Shown: piece by piece, positions 11,332 through 20,655 of the stretch | Position numbering within the stretch: position 1 is the first letter of the stretch | How the letters are laid out: every line of letters begins with the position of its first letter | Assembly: GCA_017311185.1 (NCBI GenBank) | Contig: JAESUZ010002694.1 | Location: forward strand, 1,178,001 to 1,242,000 | From: Proteles cristata cristata | Lineage: Eukaryota > Chordata > Mammalia > Carnivora > Hyaenidae | Direction: 5' to 3' | DNA length: 64,000 bases | Translations under genes and position numbers: made by a program | The notes under the pieces: model-generated | The model's database searches: none | What the model saw: the letters and a program-made list of their open reading frames with translations, nothing else | Told to the model about the DNA's origin: nothing

Positions 11332-14300
11332 ATGAACCCTACAAAGGATACAAAGACTCTAAACCCACATATTCCAATTACAACACTGAATGTAAATGGG
11401 CTGAATGCTCCAATCAAAAGACATAGGGTAGCAGAATGGATAAAAAAACAAAATCCATCTATATGCTGTCTACAAGAAATTCATTTTAGACTGGAAGATA
11501 ACTTCAGATTAAAAGTAAGGGGGTGGAGAAATATATATCATGCTACAAGAAATCAAAAGAAAGCCAGATGGACCTTGAGGGTGTTATGCTTAGCGAAATA
11601 AGTCAGGCAGAGAAGGACAAATATCATACGTTTGCACATATAGGAGGATTAGGAGGAACTTAACTGAGAACCATGGGGGAGAAGAAGGGGGGAAATGGTG
11701 GGGGAAAGGAAGAGAGGCAAACCATGATAGACTCTTGAATGCTGAGAAACAAACTGGGGACTGATGGATGTTGGGGGGAGAGGGGAGATGGGCATGGAGG
11801 AGGGCTTTTGTGGGGATGAGCACTGGGTGTTATATGGAAACCAATTTGACAATAAACTATTTGCAAAATAAAAAAAATAAACTTAAAAAAGTCAATAAAT
11901 AAATAAGTGAATGACTAAAAAAAAAAAAAAAAAGGAAAGAAAGAAAGCCAGAGTAGCTATACTTATATCAGACAAACTGGACTTTAAATTAAAGACAATA
12001 ACAAAAGATGAAGAAGGGCATTATAAAATAATTACAGGGTCTATCCATCAGGAGGAACTAACAAACATAAATGTCTATGCACTGAATATGGGAGCACCTA
12101 AATATTTAAAACAATTAATCACAAACAGAAACAAGCCAATAGATAAGAATATGCTAACAGCAAGGGACTTTAATACTCCGCTTACAGCAATGGATAGGTC
12201 AACCAGACAGAAAATCACTAAAGAAATAATGACTTGAAAGACATTGGACCAGATGGATCTGACAGACACATTTAGAACTTTACATCCTGAGGCCAGGGAA
12301 TTCACTTTCTTCTCAAGTGCACACGGCACATTCTCCAAGATAGATCACAACTGGGACATAAGGCAGCCCTCAATAAATATAAAAGAACTGAGATCATACC
12401 ATGCACACTCTCAGATCATAATGCTTTGGAACTTGAAATCAATCACAGGAAGAAGTCTGGAAAACCTCCAAAAACATGGAGGTTAAAGAACACCCTACTA
12501 AAGAATGAATGGGCCAATTAGGCAATTAGAGATAAAATTTAAAAATATATGGAAACAAATGAAAATTAAAACACAACAATCCAAAATCTATGGGATGTGG
12601 CAAAGGCAGTCCTAAAAGATAAGTACATTGCACTCCATGCCTATTTCAAGAGATTAGAAAAAGCGTGAGTCCAAAATCTAACAGCTCACCTAAAGGAACT
12701 AGAAGCAGAGCAACAAGAATGCCCTAAACCCAGTAGAAGAAGAGAAATAGTAAAAATTAGAGCAGAAATAAACAACATAGAGACCAAAGAAACAACTGAA
12801 CAGATCAATGAAACCAAGAGTTGGTTTTTTGAAAAAATAAACAAAATTGACAAGCCTCTAGCCAGACTTATCAAAAAGAAAAGAGAGAGCACCCAAATAG
12901 ACAAAATCATGAATGAAAATGGACTTCTTAGAACTGACCCCACAGAAATACAAACAATTATCAGGGAATACTATGAAAAATTATATGCCAACAAATTGGA
13001 CAACTTAGAAGAAATGGACAAATTCCTAAACACGCACGCACTACCAAAATCCACACAGGAAGAAATAGAAAATCTGAACAGACCCATAACAAGTGAAGAA
13101 ATCGAATCAGTTATCAAAAATATCCCAACAAATAAGAGCCCTAGACCTGATGGCTTCCCTGAGGAATTCTACCAGACATTTAAAACAGAATTAATCCCAA
13201 TTCTTCTCAAGCTATTCCAAAAAAAGAGAAATCGAAGGAAAACTCCCCGACTCGTTTTATGAAGCCAGCATCACTCTGATTCCCAAGCCAGACAGAGGTC
13301 CAGCAAAAAAAGAGAACTACAGGCCAATATCCTGGATGAATACGGATGCAAAAATCCTCAACAAGATACTTGTAAATCGAATCCAGCAGCACATAAAAAA
13401 AATCATCCACCAAGATCAAGTGGGATTCATTCCTGGGTTACAGGGCTGGTTCAACATTTGCAAATCAATCAATGTGATACATCGCATCAATAAAAGAAAA
13501 GATAAAAACCATATGATCCTGTCAATAGATGTAGAAAAAGCATTTGACAAAATATAGCATCCCTTCTTAATAAAGACTCTAGAGAAAGTCGGGATAGAAG
13601 AAACCTACTTAAACATCATCAAAGCCATCTATGAGAAGCCTTCAGCTAACATCATCCTCAACGGGGAAAAACTGAGAGCTTTCCCCCTGAGATCAGGAAC
13701 ACGGCAGGGATGTCCACTCTCACCACTGTTGTTTAACATAGTGCTGGAAGTCGTAGCATCAGCCACCAGACACCAAAAGGAAATCAAAGGCATCAGAATT
13801 GGCAAAGAGGAAGTCAAACTTTCACTTTTCACAGACGACATGATACTCTACATACAAAACCCGACAGACTCCACCAGAAGCCTACTAGAACTGATCCAAG
13901 AATTCAGCCAAGTTACAGGGTACAAAATCAACGTACAGAAATCGGTTGCATTTTTATACACCAACAATGAAGCAACAGAAAGAGAAATCAAGAAACTGAT
14001 CCCATTCGCAATTGCACAAAAAACCATAAAATACCTAGGAATAAACCTAACCAAGGATACAAGAGATCTGTATGGTGAAAACTATAGAAAACTTATGAAG
14101 GAAATTGAAGAAGACACAAAGAAATGGAAAAACATTCCATGCTCATGGATAGGAAGAATAAATATAGTTAAGATGTCATTACTACCCAAAGCAATCTACA
14201 CATTCAATGCGATTCCAATCAAAATTGCACCAGCATACTTCTCAAAACCAGAACTAACTATCCTAAAATTTGTATGGAACCACAAAAGACCCTAAATAGC

Positions 14301-15361
14301 CAAAGTAATAATGAAAAATAAAACCAAAATGGGAGGTATCACCATCCCAGACTTTAGCCTCTACTACAAAGCTGTCATCATCAAGACAGTATGGTATTGG
14401 CACAAAAATAGACACACAGACCAATGGAATAGAACAGAGAACTCAGAATCGGGCCCACAAATGTATGGTCAACTAATCTTTAACAAAGCAGGAAAGAGTA
14501 TCCAATGAAAAAAAGACAGCCTTTTTAACAGATGGTGTTGGGAGAACTGGACAGCAACATGTGGAAGAATGAAACTAGATCATTTTCTCACACCATACAC
14601 AAAAATAAACTCAAAATGGATAAAGGACCTGAACGTGAGACAGGAAACTATCAACACCCTAGAGGAGAAAGCAGGAAACAACTTCCTTGACCTCCACCGC
14701 AGCAACTTCTTACTTGACACATCCCCAAAAGCAAGAGAATCAAGAGCAAAAATAAACTATAGGGAACTCATCAAGATTAAAAGCTTCTGCACCACAAAGG
14801 AAACAACTCAGAAAACTAATAGGCAGCCAACGGAACGGGAAAAGATAGTTGCAAATGACATATCAGATAAAGGGTTAATATCCAAAATCTATTAGGAACT
14901 TACCAAACTCCACACCCGAAAAACAAACAACCCAGTGAAGAAATAGGCAGAAGATATGAACAGACACTTCTCCAAAGAAGACATCTAGATGGCCAAGACA
15001 CATGAAACGATGCTCAGCATCCCTCCTCGTCAGGGAAATACAAATCAAAACCACATTGAGATACCACCTCACGCCAGTCAGAGTGGCTAAAATGAGCAAA
15101 TCAGAGATCTCAAGATGCTGGCGAGGATGTGGAAAAACGGGCACCCTCCTACGCTGTTGGTGGGAATGTAAACTGGTCCAGCCCCTCTGGAAAACAGCGT
15201 GGAGGTTCCTCAGAAAATTAACAATAGAACTCCCCCATGACCCAGCAATAGCACTACTAGGAATTTACCCAAGGGATATAGAAATGCTGATGCCCAGGAA
15301 CACATGTAGCCCAATGTTCATAGCAGCACTCTCCATGAGGGTGTTATGCTTAGCGAAATAA
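11332..15361 (+). pseudogene. L1 ORF2 (endonuclease / reverse transcriptase), broken
   Basis: Intact ORF2p nicks target DNA and reverse transcribes L1 RNA. ITTLNVNGLNAPIKRHRVAEW opens the endonuclease at 11332. The frame is split by a nested L1 tail (11569-11939) and resumes with KARVAILISDKLDFKLKTIT. The RT region is long and readable (12909-14895): [36 protein letters not shown] and the catalytic box FTDDM (13828-13842; the family norm is FADD, with both aspartates kept). Defects are a frameshift in an A-run near 13220, stops at 13555, 14293, 14506 and 14893, and a deletion near 15335 before the 3'UTR. The first three stops each differ by one base from CAG, CAA and TGG codons expected at those sites, i.e. 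C-to-T or G-to-A changes. Confidence 0.95.
11569..11939 (+). mobile_element. 5'-truncated L1 3' end nested inside the younger L1
   Basis: A second L1 3'UTR copy starts within GAGGGTGTTATGCTTAGCG and runs through GACAATAAACTATTTG to a poly(A) at 11917-11933. A perfect 13-bp target duplication AAAGAAAGCCAGA lies at 11556-11568 and 11940-11952. Between the usual L1 end and the final poly(A) lies an extra segment (about 11890-11916) with its own AATAAA, which could be a small 3' transduction. This is the youngest layer of the local stack. Confidence 0.93.
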
Positions 15362-15667
15362 GTCAGACAGAAAAGGATAAATATCATATGTTTGCACTAT
15401 AGGAGGATTAGGAGGAACTTAACAGAGGACCAAGGGGGAGAAGAAGGGGGGAAATGGTGGGGGTAAGGGAGAGAGGCAAACCATGAGAGACTCTTGAATG
15501 CTGACAAAAACTGAGGACTGATGGATGTGGGGGGGAGGGGGGGATGGGCAGAGAGGGGCACTTGTGGGGATGAGCACTGTGTGTTATATGGAAACCAACT
15601 TGACAATAAACTATTTGTAAAAATATATAAATAAATAAATATAAAAACTTTTCTGAATTCAAAAAAA
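15336..15667 (+). other. Young L1 3'UTR and poly(A)
   Basis: The L1 3' end begins at GAGGGTGTTATGCTTAGCG and includes a G-rich stretch (GGGGGAGGGGGGGATGGGC near 15531) and an AATAAA at about 15605. A mixed (ATAAA)/A tail follows to 15667. The G-rich polypurine run is characteristic of L1 3'UTRs. Relative to a typical L1, roughly 150 bases of the ORF2 end are missing upstream of 15336. Confidence 0.85.
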
Positions 15668-15891
15668 AAAAGTGAGAGGATGAAGACATATTTATCACCC
15701 AAATGAATGTGAAAAAAGAGCCATGGTAGCAATACTTACAACAGACAAGACAAATTTTAAAAGAAAGACTGTAACAAGAGACAAAGTAGGATACTATGTA
15801 ACCATCAAGGGGGCAAATCCACAAGAAGATATAACAATTGTAAATATTTATACTCCCAACATAGAAGAACCCAAATACATAAAACAGTAAC

Positions 15892-16099
15892 AGGAGCACC
15901 TGGGTGGCTCATTCAGCTAAGCATCTGACTCTTGGTTTGGCTCAGGTCATGATCTCACAGTTCATAAGTTCAAGCCCCGTGTCAGGCTCTGTGCTGACAG
16001 TGTGGAGCCTGCTCAGGATCTTCTCTCTCCTTCTCTCTCCTGCCTCCCTCCTGCATGCACTCTTCCCCTCTCTCAAAATAAATAAGTAAACTTAAAATA
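15892..16099 (+). mobile_element. Felid can-SINE, older type
   Basis: Head AGGAGCACCTGGGTGGCTCATTC, B box GTTCAAGCCCC, CT-rich middle, AAATAAATAAGTAAACTTA tail. AAAACAGTAA on the left (15881-15890) and AAAACAGTTAA on the right form an imperfect target duplication. Confidence 0.87.
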
Positions 16100-16227
16100 A
16101 AAACAGTTAATAACAAATATATAAGACCTGATTGATAGTAATACCACAATAGTATGGGGACTTTAACACTCCACTTATGTTAATGGACAGATCATTCAAA
16201 CAGAATGTCAACAGGGAAACAGGGGCT

Positions 16228-16344
16228 CTGAGCCTTTTTTTTTTTTTTCTTTTAAGTAATCTCTATGCCCAGCATGGGGCTTAAACTCATGACCGAGATC
16301 CAGAGTCACATGCTCTACTAACTGAGCCAGGCAGGCATCACAGA
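16228..16344 (-). mobile_element. Short-type carnivore tRNA SINE
   Basis: Reverse-oriented short SINE without the long CT region: a T-run, then AAGTAATCTCTATGCCCAGC, GGGGCTTAAACTCATGACC and ACTGAGCCAGGCAGGC. On the minus strand this reads as a tRNA-like head followed directly by GTAGAGATTACTT and an A tail. The same type recurs at 28774 and 30539. Confidence 0.75.
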
Positions 16345-17069
16345 AACAGTGGCTTTGAATGCCACTCTAGATGAGATGGATTTAACAGACATATTCCAAA
16401 CATTTCATCCTAAAACAGCAGAATACACATTCATTTCAAGTGCACATGGAACATTCTCTAGAATAGATCATATATTAGGCTACAAAACAAGTCTTAACAA
16501 AATTAAAAAAAAAAAATCAAAGTCATACCACACATCTATTCTGACCATGCTATGAAACTGGAAATCAACCATAAGAGAAAATTTGGACAGAACACAAATA
16601 CATAGAGGTTAAATAGTATGATATAAATAATGAATCAGCCAACTAAGAAATAAAAATAAATTCCAGGAAAACAAATGAAAATGAAAACACAATAGCTCAA
16701 AATCTTTGGGATGCAGCAAAAGTGGTTGTAAGAAGGAAATTTATAGCAATCCAGGCCTACCTCAAAAAGCAACAAAAATCTCAAATAAACAACTTAACCT
16801 TATGCCTACATGAGCTAGAAAAAGAAGAACAAACAAAACCCAAACTCAGTGGAAAAGGGAAATAATAAGATTGAAGCAGAAATAAACAAAATAGAAACTA
16901 AAAAATCAACAGGACAGATCAATGAAACCAATAGTTTGAAAAGATCAACAAAATTGATAAACCTCTATACAGACTCATAAAAAGAGAGGTGGGTAGGGGA
17001 GGGAGAAAGGAATCAAACAAAATCAGAAATGGAAGAAGAGCAATAAAAACCAACACCAGAGAAATACAA

Positions 17070-17290
17070 TTTTTTTTAATTTTTTTAATGTTTTATTTAT
17101 TTCTAGGAGAGAGAGAGACAGCGTGAGCAGGGGAGGGTCAGAGAGAGAGGGAGTCACAGACTGAAACAGGCTCCAGGCTCTGAGCTGGCAGTCAGCACAG
17201 AGCCCGACGCGGGGCTCGAACCCACGATCCGTGAGATCATGACCTAAGCGAAAGTCGGACGCTTAACCGACTAAGCCACCCAGGCGCCCC
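17070..17290 (-). mobile_element. Felid can-SINE, young subfamily
   Basis: Near-consensus reverse copy: TTATTTCTAGGAGAGAGAGAG on the left, GGCTCGAACCCACGATCC (B box) and GTCGGACGCTTAACCGACTAAG on the right, ending GCGCCCC. No flanking target duplication is visible: the left flank is old L1 and the right flank (TTATACTTCG) is unrelated. One side was therefore probably deleted after insertion. Confidence 0.93.
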
Positions 17291-18458
17291 TTATACTTCG
17301 TTTTTTTAATTAAAAAGTTCGACTGGAGGTATTTGGATGGCACAGCTATGTCACTTTTGTCTTCTTTGTGCATTTCTAAATACTTTTTTTAAGAAACTAA
17401 AAAATAAAGTGGAGAGTTAGAATATTACATTCTAATATTCTAAATGTAATTAGAATATTACGTTCTCAAATATGCAAGATCTATGAGTCCCAGTTCCACA
17501 GGGGGATGTGAAAGCACGTTAAACCCAGCAATGCCCGGATTATACCCCTATGTTTCTCACTCGAGGCAATGTGAGACGCCAGTGAGATATCCATTATAAG
17601 TTCATATAACAGGTTATTTTACAGCCTCTCAAAGGGTAAGTGAATTTCAGAAGGAGAAAAGCAATTTTATGCAAGTACTTTGCTTAAAAAAATACGTGTG
17701 TGAAAAAAATCTCCCATGTCTAGAGACTCTTACCACTATTAACAAGAACATGAGAACTTGTCTCCACAGGTACCATCCGCTTTTGTCACTCTACTCTTTG
17801 TCTTTGCCAACATCACTTTTGCTTAAAAAAAAAAAAAAGAAGAAGAAGAAAAGAAAACAGTGCCTAATAACCTTGAAACTAAACTATCTTACCTACATGA
17901 GTCTGGGATGAACAAACAAGTATTGTTGGACTGTTCTATAATAAGGTTAAGGACCTTTAATAATAATGTCAGTGCATTGATGATATTGTCAAAAGCTTTA
18001 TTCTAATTCTGAACACACAGGCAGAATAAGCTGTTTATTGGTGCTTTTAGGTGTTCTTTTAAAAGCCTTTAAAAACCTGGTACCATATGAAATCCTTAGC
18101 ACTTAATGGAGAAGTTTCAATTCTTGAGAAAGCTACTTACATGAAATAATGTTTTTCATTAGCAAATTGAGCCCCAACAAAATTTTTCAAATAAATTCAA
18201 GTTTCTTAGAAACACATTTATATAAAACATTCTTTTCAAGTGATGGTTTACGTCTTTCACTACAAACTGTTCAAATGACAATTCAGGAAATTGGATGTGA
18301 AGATGCTATTTGAAACACTACACACACACACACACACACACTTTAGCATAATCTTGGCATCGCCAGCGCAGATGTGATTTCAGCAGAAGGATCTTAAAAG
18401 TATGAGCCAACAACAGCCATGTTTCTAGAATATTCTATACATTGTTATATTCATTTTA
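17291..18458. other. Single-copy-looking AT-rich DNA
   Basis: No recognised gene or repeat. It holds a 33-bp partial tandem duplication (TTAGAATATTACATTCT at 17417 and TTAGAATATTACGTTCT at 17450), an A-run with GAA repeats at 17825-17853 and a (CA)n tract at 18319-18341. Short frames are not coding-like. Confidence 0.6.
18319..18341. repeat. (CA)n microsatellite
   Basis: Eleven uninterrupted CA dinucleotides in single-copy-looking sequence. Confidence 0.95.
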
Positions 18459-18684
18459 TTTTATTTTTTTTTTAATTTTTTTTTTAAATTTATTTCTAGG
18501 AGAGAGAGAGAGACAGCATGAGCAGGGAGGGTCAGAGAGAGAGGGAGTCACAGACTGAAACAGGCTCCAGGCTCTGAGCTGGCAGTCAGCACAGAGCCCG
18601 ACATGGGGCTCGAACCCACGAACCGTGAGATCATGACCTAAGCGAAAGTCGGACGCTTAACCGACTAAGCCACCCAGGCGCCCC
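18459..18684 (-). mobile_element. Felid can-SINE, young subfamily
   Basis: Reverse near-consensus copy with a T-rich tail on the left, AGGAGAGAGAGAGAGACAGC, GGGGCTCGAACCCACGAACC and the GCGCCCC end. Perfect target duplication TATATTCATTTTA at 18446-18458 and 18685-18697. Confidence 0.97.
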
Positions 18685-18697
18685 TATATTCATTTTA

Positions 18698-19794
18698 GAA
18701 TACATTTTAAATACATACAGGAGCCACTTGAAATAATGTATCATTCTTCTTCCAAATAAAGTAGTTACTATTGTTATTATTATTTATATTATGGTTACTG
18801 TTCTTTGAATATAATTTGTCTAGTTGATGTCAATAATTTACTAGATGCCTTATCTAATCAACACAATTCTGCAGTTCTTTGATGAGGAAATGAAAGGTGA
18901 CCCAAGGTCCCACTGCAGGAAAATGGTAGCACTGGCCTATAACCTGAGCTTAACCACCTTTAAAAGTCTCTCTTTAATGACCGATGCATCCTCCCATGCT
19001 TCTGTATATAATCCATAGTTTTTCATCTGGGTTGGAAATCAGCCTTCACTATAACTTTAAATTAAACTTTAAATTTAAATTAATTGTAAATTGACATTCA
19101 AAAAACCGAGGCAGCTAATCAATTTGTAACAAACTGGCATTTTTATTCCTTACCACTGAACTCTCCATCAGTCTTCCTGATGGTGACCCAGAGATCATCA
19201 CACAACATCAGGGATGACCCAGAAAGCGAGATAAGAGACTTACGCCTTCAGCAATTTGAAAGGTGATGGAAAAAATTATCTGTGGCTTAGGCCAGCGTGA
19301 TACATAGGCTCAGATAGTGACTCAAGAGCAAGATTCTTTGAAATGTTAGGAGTCTTTGATAAATGCTACCTTGTGGCATAGATTGGAAGCCGGCTCGGGA
19401 ACAGTGACTGGTCTGCAGACGGTGTCTAGGAAGTACTCTTAGGATCACTCCCTGTGGAAGGGAAGTGTCAGAAGCAAGACGGAGCAAAGGGAGAAGGTGG
19501 GCTGGGCTGCAGCCCCCATGAAGGCCTCCATCTGACCCTACAGGCAGCTCTGCAGCTGGGATGGCCCTTCAGCGATATTCAAGTTGAGGCAAAGGTGCTG
19601 GGAAACTATACCTACTGATTGCTCAGGTTTTCTAGGCTGCTCTAGAAGGAAGCCAGGTCTTGGGAGAGGTAGTTTTCTTCAGCTGAAGACAGTGCCAAAA
19701 AGGTATAACAGCTGCAGGCTGTCTTCCAGCAGTATTTTTGGCAGCTGAAAGAGGTCAGAGCAGCACATCACAAGTTCCCCACATGTTATGGCTT
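18698..19794. other. Single-copy-looking DNA
   Basis: No gene or clear transposon recognised. It includes an AT-rich run at 19055-19095 and a more GC-balanced part at 19300-19780. No frame looks conserved. Confidence 0.5.
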
Positions 19795-20000
19795 GAATTG
19801 TGTCTCCCAAAATCCATATGTTGAACCCCTGTTCTCTAGGACCTCAGGATGTGAACTTATTTGGAAATAGAGTCACTGCAAAAGTAGTTAGTTAAAACAA
19901 GGTCATACTGGAGTAGAGTGGGCCCTTAATCCAATCCGACTGGTGTCCTCACAAGGGAGAGGGGAGGGAGAGATGTGCACTGTGAAAACAAGCTCTCACT
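19788..20000 (+). mobile_element. Mammalian LTR-like interspersed repeat (family uncertain)
   Basis: TTATGGCTTGAATTGTGTCTCCCAAAATCCATATGTTGAA, then CAGGATGTGAACTTATTTGGAAATAGAGTC, and GTGGGCCCTTAATCCAATCCGACTGGTGTCC form a pattern seen in a very common mammalian dispersed repeat. I recognise the pattern but cannot fix the family without a search. The right boundary is approximate. Confidence 0.55.
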
Positions 20001-20430
20001 CAAGATCCACAAACCCACACATGACTCAGTGATTCATCCCAGATGCAGACCCACACACAGGTGCATGGGGAAGACGTACAAGTCATAAAGGGCCTTTGCC
20101 AGACACCTTGTGGGATATTTTTTAGCTGAAATTAAGAATAGGGGCTTCTCCTGACTTGTAGAATGCTTTAGCTTTCTGAAGAGAACAAAAATTGCTTCTG
20201 ATGAAAGCTCCTCGGGTCAGGCCAGAAGGTTCTGACCTGCCTTTTCATCATGTGTTTTAATCATTTAGATGAAACACTGATGTCATGGTAACCAAACCTT
20301 GAAGGGAACAGACCTTGGAGAAAGTTACTTTTGTGTGACAGAACCAGTATCCAAGAAGATTAAACAATAGGATAAACCTAAATGATGAACTATGTCACAG
20401 AAATATGTAATATCCTCTGTTTAAAAATAA
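20001..20430. other. Unassigned intergenic DNA
   Basis: No recognised feature. It may include the diverged remainder of the LTR-like repeat to the left. Confidence 0.4.
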
Positions 20431-20647
20431 ACGTATTTTTTTAATATTTCTTTATTTTTGAGAGAGACAGAGAGACAGAGAATGAGTGGGGGAGGGGCAG
20501 AGAGAGAGGGAGACACAGAATCGGAAGCAGGCTCCAGGCTCTGAGCTGTCAGCACAGAGCCCGAAGCAGGGCTTAAACTCATGAACGACAAGATCATGAC
20601 CTGAACTGAAGTCGGACACTTAACTGACTGAGCTGCCCAGGCAACCC
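20431..20647 (-). mobile_element. Felid can-SINE, older type
   Basis: Reverse copy with TTTATTTTTGAGAGAGACAGAG on the left and GAGCTGCCCAGGCAACCC on the right (decayed head). Target duplication AAAAATAA at 20423-20430 and 20648-20655. Confidence 0.9.
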
Positions 20648-20655
20648 AAAAATAA

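Larger units (their letters stand above)
8605..15667 (+). mobile_element. Near-full-length younger felid L1
   Basis: A roughly 7-kb non-LTR retrotransposon with a CpG-rich 5'UTR, ORF1, ORF2, 3'UTR with AATAAA and poly(A). It is flanked by a perfect 15-bp target duplication AAAAGTGAGAGGATG at 8584-8598 and 15668-15682. The flanks join into one older L1 ORF2, so the insertion site is certain. The L1 head is recognisable as GAGGGGCAAGATGGTGGAG at 8621-8639; the extra bases 8599-8612 are ambiguous. Both reading frames are broken, an internal deletion removes part of the ORF2 end near 15335, and another L1 tail sits inside ORF2 at 11569-11939. It cannot move on its own. Confidence 0.95.
15683..17071 (+). 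mobile_element. Old L1, ORF2 continuation after the nested insertion
   Basis: The host L1 ORF2 resumes here: GCCATGGTAGCAATACTTACAACAGAC, then ATGGAACATTCTCTAGAATAGATCATATA (endonuclease end), and the spacer up to CCAACACCAGAGAAATACAA. It is interrupted by SINEs at 15892-16099 and 16228-16344 and stops abruptly at a SINE at 17070. The RT region and 3' end are absent, which is unusual for an L1 copy and implies a later deletion. All frames are broken. Confidence 0.82.

Noticed and set aside
13729..14295. 188-codon open RT frame as an active gene
   Set aside because: It is one stop-to-stop segment of a dead L1 ORF2 with further stops on both sides, a frameshift upstream and a disrupted endonuclease.
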